This document shows, in pieces, positions 1 through 8,642 of a stretch of DNA of 43,489 nucleotides (its first letter is position 1; each line of letters begins with the position of its first letter). The DNA lies in assembly GCA_017744605.1 (NCBI GenBank), contig JAGIAZ010000024.1, forward strand, positions 1 to 43,489. Reading direction: 5' to 3'. The stretch is from Sphingobium sp. (GTDB lineage Bacteria; Pseudomonadota; Alphaproteobacteria; Sphingomonadales; Sphingomonadaceae). Position numbers and translations under genes: made by a program. The notes beneath the pieces are model-generated. The model ran no database searches and was not told the DNA's origin. It saw nothing but the letters and a program-made list of their open reading frames with translations.

Positions 1-1
1 G

Positions 2-55
2 GTCGGTCAGGCCGTGCGCATCCGCACCGGCGAGACCGGCGAAACCGCGCTGTAA
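2..55 (+). CDS. glnK: P-II nitrogen regulatory protein GlnK, C-terminal end (partial)
   Basis: Only the last 17 codons and the TAA stop are in the window. They read AVRIRTGETGETAL at the end, the characteristic C-terminus of GlnB/GlnK P-II proteins. P-II proteins are trimeric sensors of 2-oxoglutarate and ATP/ADP; GlnK blocks the AmtB channel through its T-loop. The amtB gene starts 14 bp downstream, which is the classic glnK-amtB operon and favours GlnK over GlnB. The start and T-loop lie outside the window. Confidence 0.9.
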   Translation, partial: VGQAVRIRTGETGETAL

Positions 56-69
56 GAAAGGGGTACTCA

Positions 70-1416
70 ATGAGCTTCACCAAGAAACTCTGCGGCGCCG
101 CGACGGTCACCGGCCTGTCGCTGTTCGCCGCCTTGCCCGCCTGGGCACAAGCCGCGGCGGCCGCGCCGGTCGCGACCGTCGACAAGGGCGACACCGCCTG
201 GATGATGACCGCCACGGTCCTCGTCCTCATGATGATCCTGCCCGGCCTCGCGCTCTTCTATGGCGGCCTTGCCCGCTCGAAGAACATGCTCTCCGTGATG
301 ACGCAGATCGGCGCGGTCGCCGCGCTCGCCATGCTCGTCTGGGTCATGTGGGGTTATTCGATGGCGTTCGGCCCCGATTATACCGGCGGCCTCAGCAATT
401 TCGTCGCGACCTTCGGCAAGGCCTTCCTCGCCGGCGTGACTCCGGCCTCCAAGGCCGCGACCTTCACGGCGGGCGTCGACATCCCCGAATATGTGTTCAT
501 CTGCTTCCAGATGACCTTCGCCGCGATCACCGTGGCGCTGGTGCTGGGTTCGGTGGTCGAGCGCATCAAGTTCTCGGCGGTGATGGTGTTCGCCCTCGTC
601 TGGCTCACCATCGTCTATTTCCCGATCGCGCACATGGTCTGGGCGTCGAGCGGCTACTTCTTCAAGGCCGGCGCCCTCGACTTCGCCGGCGGTACGGTCG
701 TGCACATCAACGCCGGTGTCTCGGCGCTGGTGGCGTGCATCATGCTCGGCAAGCGCAAGGGCTATCCCCATGAGCCGATGCCCCCACACAGCCTGACGCT
801 GACCGCGGTCGGCACCGGCCTGCTGTGGGTCGGCTGGTTCGGCTTCAACGCCGGTTCGGCGCTGGAGGCCAATGGCTCGGCCGGTCTCGCCATGATCAAC
901 ACCTTCGTCGCGACGGCTTCGGCCGGCCTGGCCTGGATGGTCGTGGAGCGCCTGGCGGGTCACAAGGGGTCGGCGCTCGGCTTCTGCTCGGGTATCGTCG
1001 CCGGCCTCGTCGCCGTCACGCCTGCGGCCGGCAATTCGGGCCCGTTCGGCGCGATCGTGCTGGGCGCCGTCGCTTCGGTCGTCTGCTTCTTCGCGGTTTC
1101 GAAGCTCAAGCCCAGGTTCGGCTATGATGACTCGCTCGACGCGTTCGGTATCCACGGCATCGGCGGCATGCTCGGCGCCATCGGCACCGGCATCGTCTAT
1201 GCGCCGAGCCTCGGCGGTCCCGGCGCGGCCAATTATGACATGGTCGCCAAGCTGATCGTCCAGGTCGAAGCGGTTGCGATGACGATCGTCTGGGCCGCCA
1301 TCGGCACGGCCATCGCCATCACCGTCGCCAAGCTCGTGACCGGCCTGCGGGTCAGCGCGGAAGTCGAGCAGGAAGGCCTCGACCTCGGCGAGCATGGCGA
1401 GCGCGCCTACAATTAA
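70..1416 (+). CDS. amtB: Ammonium transporter AmtB
   Basis: A 448-residue inner-membrane ammonium channel. A cleavable signal peptide (about residues 1-27, ending AWAQA) precedes about 11 transmembrane helices, as in AmtB. The two pore histidines of the family are visible in VVHINAGVSALVA and FGIHGIGGMLGAI. The start is supported by a purine-rich GAAAGGGG element just upstream. It follows glnK after 14 bp, so the two are probably co-transcribed and GlnK probably gates the channel. Two hairpins follow the stop, the second a canonical terminator, so the operon ends here. The length is normal for the family and nothing looks broken. Confidence 0.97.
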   Translation: MSFTKKLCGAATVTGLSLFAALPAWAQAAAAAPVATVDKGDTAWMMTATVLVLMMILPGLALFYGGLARSKNMLSVMTQIGAVAALAMLVWVMWGYSMAFGPDYTGGLSNFVATFGKAFLAGVTPASKAATFTAGVDIPEYVFICFQMTFAAITVALVLGSVVERIKFSAVMVFALVWLTIVYFPIAHMVWASSGYFFKAGALDFAGGTVVHINAGVSALVACIMLGKRKGYPHEPMPPHSLTLTAVGTGLLWVGWFGFNAGSALEANGSAGLAMINTFVATASAGLAWMVVERLAGHKGSALGFCSGIVAGLVAVTPAAGNSGPFGAIVLGAVASVVCFFAVSKLKPRFGYDDSLDAFGIHGIGGMLGAIGTGIVYAPSLGGPGAANYDMVAKLIVQVEAVAMTIVWAAIGTAIAITVAKLVTGLRVSAEVEQEGLDLGEHGERAYN

Positions 1417-1426
1417 GGAGTTCGGG

Positions 1427-1450
1427 CGGGCGGCGCGCAAAAGCCGCCCG
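1427..1450 (+). terminator. Stem-loop directly after amtB
   Basis: CGGGCGGC and GCCGCCCG form an 8-bp GC-rich stem around an 8-nt loop, 10 bp after the amtB stop. There is no U-tract, so alone it is more likely a 3'-end stabilising hairpin than a terminator. It sits just ahead of the stronger terminator at 1483. Confidence 0.5.
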
Positions 1451-1482
1451 TCCTCAAGAGGTTCCTCCTGCGAACGTCACTG

Positions 1483-1514
1483 GGGCCGGTGCCAGCGCAC
1501 CGGCCCTTCTTTTC
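1483..1514 (+). terminator. Rho-independent terminator of glnK-amtB
   Basis: GGGCCGGTGC and GCACCGGCCC form a perfect 10-bp stem with loop CAGC, followed by TTCTTTTC. Stem, short loop and T-rich tail fit intrinsic termination of the plus-strand glnK-amtB transcript. Confidence 0.88.
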
Positions 1515-1574
1515 GTTTGGCGCACGGCGCGGCCAGGCGCATCCTGACAGGACGACCCGCAGACGGAGGACGCC

Positions 1575-1976
1575 ATGGCCTACGAACTCAAGATCCTTGC
1601 CTGGGGCTGCGTGCTGGCCCTCGTTCATATCCTCGCAGCCTCGCACATGCGCACGCGCCAGTTCGGCATCGCCTGGAACACCGGCCCGCGCGATGCCGAT
1701 CCGGGCAAGCCGGAACCGGTCGTGGGCAGGCTGCTGCGCGCGCAGGCCAATTATTTCGAGACCTTCCCGATCGTCGCCGTCGCGATCCTCATCGACGTCG
1801 CGGCCCATCTGACCGGCAGCCTCACGACGCTCGGCGCATCGCTGTGGCTGGGCGCACGCATCGTCTACCTGCCGCTCTATGCGGCGGGCGTGCCGGGCCT
1901 GCGCTCATTGGTCTGGCTGGTGAGCTTCGCCGGCCTCGTCCTGCTGCTCGTGCCGGCGGTTGCGGCGACCTTCTGA
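1575..1976 (+). CDS. MAPEG family membrane protein
   Basis: A 133-residue integral membrane protein with about four hydrophobic helices. The segment LLRAQANYFETFPIVAVAIL has the conserved Arg-Ala-x-x-Asn-x-x-Glu signature of the MAPEG family (membrane-associated proteins in eicosanoid and glutathione metabolism). Length and topology fit. Bacterial members are mostly uncharacterised; some are glutathione transferase or peroxidase like, but no activity can be assigned here. A GGAGG sequence lies just upstream of the ATG. It is a single gene after the amtB terminator and is followed by repeats. Confidence 0.88.
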   Translation: MAYELKILAWGCVLALVHILAASHMRTRQFGIAWNTGPRDADPGKPEPVVGRLLRAQANYFETFPIVAVAILIDVAAHLTGSLTTLGASLWLGARIVYLPLYAAGVPGLRSLVWLVSFAGLVLLLVPAVAATF

Positions 1977-2032
1977 ACCGGCCCCGCCAAATATGTCACC
2001 CCAGGCTAGGCTCCGATCCAGCAGAGCTGAAG

Positions 2033-2126
2033 CGTCATTGCGAGCGACGCAGTCGCGCGGCAATCCAGGCCGATCTTGCCCGCCCCTGGATCGCTTCGCC
2101 CGGCTAACGCCGGGTTCGCAATGACG
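2033..2126. repeat. REP-like palindromic repeat, uninterrupted copy
   Basis: A 94-bp element bounded by an 11-bp perfect terminal inverted repeat (CGTCATTGCGA at the left, its complement at the right). Inner arms around GCAATCCAGG and CCTGGATCGC also pair, so the whole unit can fold into a long hairpin. A second copy at 9672-9914 is interrupted by another repeat. No coding potential is seen. It lies downstream of the MAPEG gene. Confidence 0.8.
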
Positions 2127-2219
2127 AGCGATTCAGCATCGATGGATCAGCCTCTAGACGGGGGGGCCGCTTTTCTTCGTCCGTGCAGGCAAAAGGCAGC
2201 TTGATCCCGAATCCAGTCG

Positions 2220-2401
2220 GTGATGCTCCCGTTGGAGCAGATCGCTGTTCCCCGGCGCAGGCCGGGGCCCAGTCTCGACGCGAAGCGTCGAATACCTGCT
2301 ATTGGACGCACCTCTCCGTCCAGTCTGGACCCCGGCCTGCGCCGGGGAACAGCCTATTCCGTGTCCTAAGGGTATAATCGCCGATCAAGTCCCGGGCGAC
2401 G
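2220..2401. repeat. Palindromic intergenic element, copy 1
   Basis: A perfect 21-bp inverted repeat (arms 2247-2267 and 2330-2350, core CCCGGCGCAGGCCGGGG) lies inside a longer unit. About 165 bp of this unit closely match the copy at 38662-38862, including the right flank AAGGGTATAATCGCC. The outer inverted repeats intact in that copy are eroded here. With the 2033 repeat it fills most of the 443-bp gap between the MAPEG gene and the 2420 gene; no gene was seen in that gap. Confidence 0.85.
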
Positions 2402-2419
2402 GCCAGAAGGCGCGCAGGA

Positions 2420-2851
2420 TCAGCGCCCCTGCGCGCTCAACGCATGCAGCGTCTCGTAGATCGGCGAGACATCATAGCCTGCCGCCGCCGCCGTCTCGGC
2501 GATCTCGTCGGGCTTGCCGCCCGCGCGCGCCTTGGCGAGCGACCAGAGCAGGGTCGAGCGCGTGCCCGAGCGGCAATAGCACAGCACCTTGCCGTCATGC
2601 CCCTTGAGTGCCTCGTCGAGCGCGTCGAGCTGCCAGGGCGCGAAGCCGCCCGGCGAGACGGGAATAGCGACATAATCCATGCCGGCCGCCTTGGCCGCCG
2701 CCTCGATGACGTCGCCGGGCGTCTGGTCGGGCGCCTCGCCCTCGGGCCGGTTGTTGACGATCAGCGTCACCCCCAGCGCCTTCGCCGCATCCACCGTCTC
2801 CACGCCGATCTGTGGCGCGACGAAAATGTCGGGGGTCAGTTGCTTGAGCAT
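2420..2851 (-). CDS. TIGR01244/DUF442 family sulfurtransferase or phosphatase-like protein
   Basis: A 143-residue cytosolic protein. It begins LKQLTPDIFVAPQ and carries the loop CYCRSGTRS at residues 91-99. The Cys93 to Arg98 spacing (C-x4-R) is that of a rhodanese six-residue active loop rather than the C-x5-R of protein tyrosine phosphatases. It resembles the TIGR01244 (DUF442) proteins, which occur alone or fused to beta-lactamase-like hydrolases such as the sulfide-handling Blh proteins. A role in sulfur transfer is plausible but not shown. A strong AGGAGG lies 8 bp before the ATG. Repeats flank the gene on both sides. Confidence 0.85.
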   Translation of the reverse strand: MLKQLTPDIFVAPQIGVETVDAAKALGVTLIVNNRPEGEAPDQTPGDVIEAAAKAAGMDYVAIPVSPGGFAPWQLDALDEALKGHDGKVLCYCRSGTRSTLLWSLAKARAGGKPDEIAETAAAAGYDVSPIYETLHALSAQGR

Positions 2852-2936
2852 GGCGGGGCCTCCTGCGGGATGAGGCTCCTCCCTAGACCATCGCGCCCTT
2901 TTCCGTCACCCCGAACTTGCGCATGTCAGGCAAGCC

Positions 2937-3036
2937 GTTCCCCGGCGCAGGCCGGGCCCCAGTCTCGACGCGGAGCGAAGGCATTCCCATGAACGCGCGG
3001 TCTGATCAGGCTGGGTCCCGGCCTGCGCCGGGGAAC
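2937..3036. repeat. Palindromic intergenic element, copy 2
   Basis: Arms 2937-2956 and 3017-3036 are a perfect 20-bp inverted repeat of the same family as the copies at 2220 and 38662. The centre has diverged and the outer flanks are mostly lost, although CCGTCACCCCGAACTTG at about 2903 looks like a relic of the outer terminal repeat. The right arm ends 10 bp after the 3' end of the HAD-like gene, so the hairpin may shape its 3' end. Confidence 0.8.
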
Positions 3037-3045
3037 AGGCGGGGT

Positions 3046-5436
3046 TTACGCCGCCGCGCGGTCCTGCTGCTGCACCACCTTCTGCCGCTTCACCACCGGG
3101 CGGAACACGACGCTGAGCAGCAGCGCCTCGCCGGTCGGCGCGACCGAAGGCGGCGGCACCAGCAGGAAGGCGGTCTCACCGCCCGTGCACTGCATGAGAC
3201 CATGGCCCATATCCTCGAGGCCATCGGCAATGACTTGCGCGGGAATCGAGATTTCCTCCGCCTTGGCGTCGAGGAATTCGTCGATCTGATGGAAGCTCGC
3301 TTCCTCGATCTGCACCCATTCCGCGATGCGGCCGAGCTGGATGCCGGCGGTGAACTGCGCCTGGCCGATCGGCACGAGCGCCTGATAATAGCCCTCGATG
3401 GTCGGCACGGCGTCGACGTCGATGGTGACGTGCTGGCCGGCGGCGTCCATCAGCATGACCGGAACCTGGATCGCGCCCACGTCGAAGTCGGTCTTGCGCA
3501 GGTCGAGGCCGAAGCGGCGCGAGGCGAAGATCGAGAGGTTGATCGGCAGGCCGTGCTGCCGCAGCTCGCCAGGCAGATACATGCGCAGCGCATTCTTGAT
3601 GTAGAAGATGCCGCGCCGGCGCAGGCCCTGCGCCGCGGCCTCCACGTCGACGAACTTCAGCAGTTCGGACGTGCCGAGGTTGACGTCATGGTCGAAGTCG
3701 CTGAGCACCTGCACTTCGCTGTCCACCGGCAGGAAGAGCAGGCGAGCGAGGCTGGCGGTCGCCATGCGGCGGCGCGTCTCGGCCGTGTCGCTGGCGGGTG
3801 CCGTGATGAAACCGGCGTCGGCATCGGCGCAATAGGCCGTGCAGGCCTGCTGGACCATGCTGCGCACGTCGCTCTGCGCCGATTTGACGCTGTTTTCCTC
3901 GCGGATGGGGCTGCCATCGGCTTCATAGTCGACGACGGAGCCCTGCGGCAGCGTGCAAAGCTGCTCGACAATGGCGATCGATTCAGAGAGCGCGTGAAGC
4001 AGCTTGAGGTCGTAGCGGCTGTGATCGGCGAAACCGGCCTTGTCGAGGCCGCTCTGCCAAGTCTCGCGCAGCAGCAGGTAGCGGCCGCTGACCGTGAGCT
4101 TCATCGTCTCCTTGAGGCGCGCCTCGATGAGATTCTGGACCGAGCCGTTATAGCCCAGGTCGACGAGCATGACGGAATCGCCTTCGGCGACGCCATGATA
4201 TTTGAGATGCGAGACCAGCTTCCCGGCGAATGCGCCCGAGCGCTGCGCGACGCCGCGCACCACGTCCGGCTTGGCGATATGCGCGGCGAACTGGGTCTTG
4301 GGCAGCTTGCCGAGGCGTTCGGCCTCCGCCTCGTCGAACAGCAGATGCCTGGCGAAGACCCGGCTTGAGCCCGTGTCGAGTTCGGGCAGCACATAATCCT
4401 CGATCGCCTTGGCGTCGGTCATGCCGGCCTTGGCCGCCGTGAGCCGGCTGATCTCGACCATGGCGACATTGGCGGCGTCCTCGGGATAGCGGGCCAGATA
4501 GGCCTGCGCCGGAAGATAGCCGTCGCGCAGCAGGAAGAGCAGCTTGGTCGGCTTGCCGGTGCGCGCTTGCTGCGCGGTGGCCTCGTCCTTGATCCAGCCG
4601 GCGAAGCTGTGGAAGACCGGGCCCAGCACGTCATGGCCCAGGCTCGTCGCGGCGTCGTCCGCCTCGCGCAGCGCGATGCGCTGGCGGTGCGGCTGGTAGG
4701 CCGGGACGGTGATGCGGGTCGTCGGGTCGACGATGCAGGCGGCGCTGGCTTCGAGGCGCAGGCGCTGCTCGCTCTCGGCGTCGAACTGCTCGAGGTGGCA
4801 GCAATGGATGCCGAGCCGCTCGGGCGCGATCACGTCCGCGGTCGGATTGTCGCCGCAGTGCAGGATGGCCGCCGGCGAGACGCCGAGCGCGGCCAGCACC
4901 GGCACGAACAGGCCGCCGGCTTTGGAAGACCCATATTCGCATGAGCAGAAGATGCGGTCGATCATGGCGGCCACGTCTTCGCCCGCCGCGCGGCCGATGA
5001 GTGTGCGCAGCTGTTCCTTGGACAGATAGGTGTCGGACACGATGATGATCTCGAGGCCGCGTGCCTTGGCGGCGCGCATCAGCTCGACGGTCGGCTTGAA
5101 GCCATAGCAGTTGCGCGCTTCGGCTTCGAGCTCGGCGTCGACCTTGGCTTGCACGTCCGCCTTGCTCGCGGTCGGCATCATATTGCCGTAAATGTCTTCG
5201 ATCGTGACTTCGTCTTCGCCGCGCTGGAAGGGCACCACGCGGCGTGCCTTGGTCTCGCCCCAGATGCGCGCTTCCATGGCGGAGCCCGGCAGGTCCAGTT
5301 CGGCGAACACGTCGACCGGCAGGTTGCAGTTGCGCCAGAGGAGCGTGTCGAAACAGTCCAGGCTCAGGATCTTGATGCCATCGGGGGCCTGGTCGAGAAT
5401 GTGCGCAAATTGGTGCGCGCGTGCGGCGAGCTTCAT
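3046..5436 (-). CDS. HAD superfamily protein with long uncharacterised C-terminal region
   Basis: A 796-residue protein with no signal peptide or membrane segment. Residues of about 20-215 form a HAD domain. Motif I is DCFDT (Asp27), motif II is a Ser in IIIVSDTY, the motif III Lys is in SSKAGG, and motif IV is HCGDNPTADV. In motif I the usual second catalytic Asp (Asp+2) is Phe, which resembles the haloacid dehalogenase pattern more than that of phosphatases. The roughly 580-residue C-terminal part matches nothing I recognise; it contains FLLRDGYLPAQ and VDLGYNGSVQ. Similar HAD-plus-extension proteins occur near surface polysaccharide genes, from memory only. The gene stands alone, divergent from the GMC oxidoreductase. 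Confidence 0.8.
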   Translation of the reverse strand: MKLAARAHQFAHILDQAPDGIKILSLDCFDTLLWRNCNLPVDVFAELDLPGSAMEARIWGETKARRVVPFQRGEDEVTIEDIYGNMMPTASKADVQAKVDAELEAEARNCYGFKPTVELMRAAKARGLEIIIVSDTYLSKEQLRTLIGRAAGEDVAAMIDRIFCSCEYGSSKAGGLFVPVLAALGVSPAAILHCGDNPTADVIAPERLGIHCCHLEQFDAESEQRLRLEASAACIVDPTTRITVPAYQPHRQRIALREADDAATSLGHDVLGPVFHSFAGWIKDEATAQQARTGKPTKLLFLLRDGYLPAQAYLARYPEDAANVAMVEISRLTAAKAGMTDAKAIEDYVLPELDTGSSRVFARHLLFDEAEAERLGKLPKTQFAAHIAKPDVVRGVAQRSGAFAGKLVSHLKYHGVAEGDSVMLVDLGYNGSVQNLIEARLKETMKLTVSGRYLLLRETWQSGLDKAGFADHSRYDLKLLHALSESIAIVEQLCTLPQGSVVDYEADGSPIREENSVKSAQSDVRSMVQQACTAYCADADAGFITAPASDTAETRRRMATASLARLLFLPVDSEVQVLSDFDHDVNLGTSELLKFVDVEAAAQGLRRRGIFYIKNALRMYLPGELRQHGLPINLSIFASRRFGLDLRKTDFDVGAIQVPVMLMDAAGQHVTIDVDAVPTIEGYYQALVPIGQAQFTAGIQLGRIAEWVQIEEASFHQIDEFLDAKAEEISIPAQVIADGLEDMGHGLMQCTGGETAFLLVPPPSVAPTGEALLLSVVFRPVVKRQKVVQQQDRAAA

Positions 5437-5566
5437 CGGTCTGCAGTCCCCGAAGTCTGTCTGGTCGGAGCCAGCTTATTGAGGATCAGGGTTAGCAAAG
5501 CGTTAAGCGTCTGTTTGGAAACGCGCGAAAGTGCGCATTCCGGGGCGGCACCGGCCTTTCTCCCAT

Positions 5567-5602
5567 CCGGCCACCCAGCGGTCATAGTCTGTGGGTGGCC
5601 GG
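5567..5602. promoter_or_regulatory. Inverted repeat between the divergent HAD and GMC genes
   Basis: CCGGCCACCCA and TGGGTGGCCGG form a perfect 11-bp inverted repeat with a 14-nt spacer. It lies in the 267-bp divergent intergenic region, about 100 bp before the GMC start. It could be an operator, perhaps for the LuxR-type regulator downstream, or a transcript hairpin. The sequence cannot decide between these. Confidence 0.4.
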
Positions 5603-5703
5603 GCGGGGGAGAGGGCTGGCGCCGCAATGCGCCGCGTAGCGCATTTCCCAACGGCCTCCAGGCACGATGAGATGCATGGACGCGTCGCGCCGCACGGGGC
5701 ATC

Positions 5704-7326
5704 ATGAGCGCGATGCGGGGAGGCTATGACTATATCGTCGTCGGTTCGGGTTCGGCTGGAGCCGTCGTCGCCGCGCGGCTGAGCGAGGATCCGGCGGTTT
5801 CGGTGCTGCTGCTCGAGGCCGGCCCGCGCAACCGCCATCCGCTGCAGCACATGCCGCTCGCCTTCAGCAAGGTCGCCGCCGGGCGCATCGGCACGTGGCA
5901 ATATGAATCGGAGCCCGAGCCGGGTCTCAACGGCCGCCGTCTGCCGATCCCGCGCGGCCGCACGCTTGGCGGCACCTCCTCGATCAACGCGATGATCGCG
6001 ATTCGCGGCCATGTCCGTGACTATGACGGCTGGGCGGCGCAGGGCCTGTCCGGCTGGAGCTATGCGGACGTGCTTCCTTATTTCAGGCGGCTGGAGACCA
6101 GCTGGCGCGGCGAGGGGCCGTATCATGGCGGCAGCGGGCCCGTGCATGTCTCGCGCATGTCGGGCCCGGACATGCTCTGGGACCAATTGCGCGCGGCGGC
6201 GGAGGCGGCCGGCATTCCCTATTGCGACGACGCCAATGGTGCCGTGCAGGATGGCATCTCGCCGATGGAGTCGACGGTCGGCGGCGGCATGCGGTCGAGC
6301 ACTGCCCGCGCCTATCTCCGTCCCGCCATGGCCCGCCGCAATCTCGACATCGTCACCGGCGCGCTGGCCCGGCGCATTCTCGTCGCGGGCGGCCGCGCGA
6401 CCGGCATCGACTATGTGCGCGGCAGCCGCGTCCACACGGTGCATGCCGACCGCGAGATCGTCCTTTGCGGCGGCGCCTATGGGTCGCCCCAGCTGCTCAT
6501 GCTCTCCGGCATCGGCGCGGCGGACGAGCTCCGCGCCTTCGGTATCGCGCCCGTCCACGATCTGCCCGGCGTGGGCCGCGACCTGGCCGATCATCCCAAC
6601 ATCATCAACGAATATGAGCTGGCGGGCGACGAGGGCCTGACGCGCCATCTCCGCGCCGACCGCGCCGCGCTCGCCGCCTTGCGCTGGTTCGCCAGCCATG
6701 CCGGGCCCTTCGCTTGTACCGGCACCGCCGCCAACGTCTTCGCCCGCTCCGTCGCCGGTCTCGACCGGCCCGATATCCAGATGATGTGCCTGCCGATCAG
6801 CGGCCAGGCGGCGCTCTGGTGGCCCGGCCTCCAGCGCAAGCCCATCTCGAAGCTCTCGGTCCGCACCGGCTTCCTCCAGCCCAGGTCGCGCGGTTGGGTG
6901 AAGCTGCGCTCCACCGATCCGCGCGACGCGCCCCGCATCTTCCTCAACATGTTCGCCGAGCCCGGCGATCTCGACGCCATGGTCCGCGCCCTGCGCCTCA
7001 GCCGCAGCATCTATGCGCAAAGCCCGCTTCGCGATCTCATCGTGCGCGAGTCCCTCCCCGGCGCCGACGCGCAGAGCGACGCCGATCTCGCCGCCCACAT
7101 CCGCGCCAACGCCACGCACCGCTCCCATCCCGTCGGCACCTGCCGCATGGGCGCGGATGACGCCGCTGTCGTCGACGCCGCGCTGCGCGTGCGCGGCATG
7201 GCCGGCCTGCGCGTCGCCGACGCCTCGATCATGCCCGCCATCGTCGGCGGCAACACCAACCTCCCGGTCATGATGATCGGCGAGAAAGCGGCCGATCTCA
7301 TTCGCGGGCGCACCATATCCGCTTGA
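5704..7326 (+). CDS. GMC family FAD-dependent oxidoreductase (choline/alcohol dehydrogenase type)
   Basis: A 540-residue flavoenzyme. The N-terminal dinucleotide fold is YIVVGSGSAGAVVAARLSE with the FAD-ribose Glu in LLLEAGP. The GMC signature is seen in RGRTLGGTSSINAMI, and the C-terminal catalytic region has HRSHPVGTCRMG followed by GNTNLPVMMIGEKAA. This layout matches BetA/AlkJ-type alcohol dehydrogenases that oxidise an alcohol with FAD. The substrate cannot be read from sequence; missing bet genes nearby argue against a dedicated choline role. A second in-frame ATG at 5713 is possible. The LuxR-type regulator begins 12 bp after its stop, so the two probably form a bicistronic unit. Confidence 0.92.
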   Translation: MSAMRGGYDYIVVGSGSAGAVVAARLSEDPAVSVLLLEAGPRNRHPLQHMPLAFSKVAAGRIGTWQYESEPEPGLNGRRLPIPRGRTLGGTSSINAMIAIRGHVRDYDGWAAQGLSGWSYADVLPYFRRLETSWRGEGPYHGGSGPVHVSRMSGPDMLWDQLRAAAEAAGIPYCDDANGAVQDGISPMESTVGGGMRSSTARAYLRPAMARRNLDIVTGALARRILVAGGRATGIDYVRGSRVHTVHADREIVLCGGAYGSPQLLMLSGIGAADELRAFGIAPVHDLPGVGRDLADHPNIINEYELAGDEGLTRHLRADRAALAALRWFASHAGPFACTGTAANVFARSVAGLDRPDIQMMCLPISGQAALWWPGLQRKPISKLSVRTGFLQPRSRGWVKLRSTDPRDAPRIFLNMFAEPGDLDAMVRALRLSRSIYAQSPLRDLIVRESLPGADAQSDADLAAHIRANATHRSHPVGTCRMGADDAAVVDAALRVRGMAGLRVADASIMPAIVGGNTNLPVMMIGEKAADLIRGRTISA

Positions 7327-7338
7327 CCCGCTCTGAGA

Positions 7339-8517
7339 ATGTCCCACACAAACGACGCGATGGACGCCGCGCCGATGCTCCTTTCGCTTGAGGGCCTGTC
7401 CGAGCTGATCGGCCGGATCTACGATTGCGCGCTCGACCCGGCGCTCTGGTCGGAGGTGCTCGCCGAGATCAATCGCCGGCTCGGGTTCCTCCAGGCCACG
7501 CTGACCTTGCAGGCCATGCCCACCGGCGCGGTGCTGCTCAGCGTCGCCAGCGGCATTTCGGACGACTGGCTGGAGCGCAGCCGGGCCTATGGGGCGGAGG
7601 TCATCGAGGGCTGGGGCGGCGCTGCCCGCATCGGCGCGATCCCGATCGAGGAGCCGGCGCTGCTCAGCGAGATGAACCCGGGCCTGCTCGCCGGCAAGTC
7701 CGATAATGCCTTCTACGAGGACTGGTACAAGCCGCAGGGTCTGGGCGACACCGCCGCGGTCGTCCTGACGCGCGACGCCTGGTCGCTCGCGTCGATCAGC
7801 CTCACGCGCCATACCGATCAGGGCCTGATCGATGCGCCGGTGCTGGAGGCCATCCGCCTGCTCGCGCCGCACCTCCGCCGCGCCGTCACGATCAGTCGTC
7901 TGCTCGATGTCCGCGCCGTCGCCGCCGCGACCTTCGAGTCGGTGATCGACCGGGCCGGCACGCCGATCCTGATCACCGACGGCCAGCTCGGCCTGCTGCA
8001 TGCCAATGCCGCCGCGCAGGCGCTGCTCGCCGGGCGCGATGTGCTCATGCTCACCGGCCAGCGCCTCGCCACCGCCATGCCCGCCACGACGCAGGCGCTC
8101 GCCCTGGCCGTGGCGCAGGCGGCCGAGGACGAGACCGCGATCGGGCGGCGCGGCCTCGCCATTCCGCTGCTCGCCGGCAATGGCGAGGCGCGTGCGCTCC
8201 ATGTCCTGCCCCTGCGCGGCGGCGCATTGCGCCCCGGGCTGGTCAATCGCGCCGTCGCCGCCATCTTCGTCAGTTCCTCGATGCCGGAGATGGCGGACAC
8301 CGGTGCGCTGGTCGCGCAGCTTTTCGGCCTCAGCAGCAGCGAGACGCGGGTGTTCGATCTGATCGTGGAGGGCCTGACCCCCGCCGAGGCCGCCGAGCGG
8401 CTCGGCACCGGCGTCAGCACCGTGCGCACCCATTTGCTGCACATTTTCGACAAGACCGGCGTGCGCCGCCAGACTGATCTGGTGCGCCTGGCCGCCGGGC
8501 TCGCCTTGCCCGGCTGA
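7339..8517 (+). CDS. LuxR-type helix-turn-helix transcriptional regulator
   Basis: A 392-residue regulator. The last 65 or so residues are a LuxR/GerE DNA-binding domain, including LSSSETRVFDLIVEGLTPAE and GTGVSTVRTHLLHIFDKTGV. The N-terminal 300 residues contain no recognised autoinducer-binding domain or receiver; the middle (ESVIDRAGTPILITDGQLGLLHANAAA) looks PAS-like. The architecture matches orphan LuxR-type regulators that are common in sphingomonads and often sit beside catabolic oxidoreductases. It starts 12 bp after the GMC gene, suggesting it controls that gene or responds to its substrate. The ligand is unknown. Confidence 0.88.
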   Translation: MSHTNDAMDAAPMLLSLEGLSELIGRIYDCALDPALWSEVLAEINRRLGFLQATLTLQAMPTGAVLLSVASGISDDWLERSRAYGAEVIEGWGGAARIGAIPIEEPALLSEMNPGLLAGKSDNAFYEDWYKPQGLGDTAAVVLTRDAWSLASISLTRHTDQGLIDAPVLEAIRLLAPHLRRAVTISRLLDVRAVAAATFESVIDRAGTPILITDGQLGLLHANAAAQALLAGRDVLMLTGQRLATAMPATTQALALAVAQAAEDETAIGRRGLAIPLLAGNGEARALHVLPLRGGALRPGLVNRAVAAIFVSSSMPEMADTGALVAQLFGLSSSETRVFDLIVEGLTPAEAAERLGTGVSTVRTHLLHIFDKTGVRRQTDLVRLAAGLALPG

Positions 8518-8554
8518 GCCCTGAACTGGCCCAACGCGGGACGGCGTAAACATC

Positions 8555-8598
8555 TCCACCATCTGGTGGACGCGGCCGCCTTTTCAAACATCTAGATG
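8555..8598. promoter_or_regulatory. Two short palindromes upstream of the lectin gene
   Basis: TCCACCA-TC-TGGTGGA (8555-8570) is a perfect 7-bp inverted repeat, and CATCTAGATG (8589-8598) is a perfect 10-bp palindrome. Both lie in the 125-bp gap before the PEP-CTERM lectin start. They are candidate operators; the regulator encoded just upstream is an obvious candidate binder. Chance occurrence is not excluded. Confidence 0.35.
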
Positions 8599-8642
8599 AT
8601 CCGACGTGGCGCTCATCGGGAGCGCCGAAGTGGGGACTTCAG

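Noticed and set aside
67..1440. A 457-codon minus-strand frame opposite amtB
   Set aside because: Charged low-complexity antisense frame over a clear amtB gene.
2033..2401. CRISPR array
   Set aside because: The repeats are long, palindromic and not regularly spaced, and no cas genes are present.
2183..2607. Short plus-strand frames in the 2.2-2.6 kb region
   Set aside because: They translate the palindromic repeat and the antisense of the 2420 gene.
5503..8562. A 1019-codon open frame on the minus strand opposite the GMC and LuxR genes
   Set aside because: It is antisense to two well-supported genes, its composition is Arg/Ala/Gly/Asp-rich low complexity, and it has no recognisable domain. 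High GC with strong third-position bias produces such frames.
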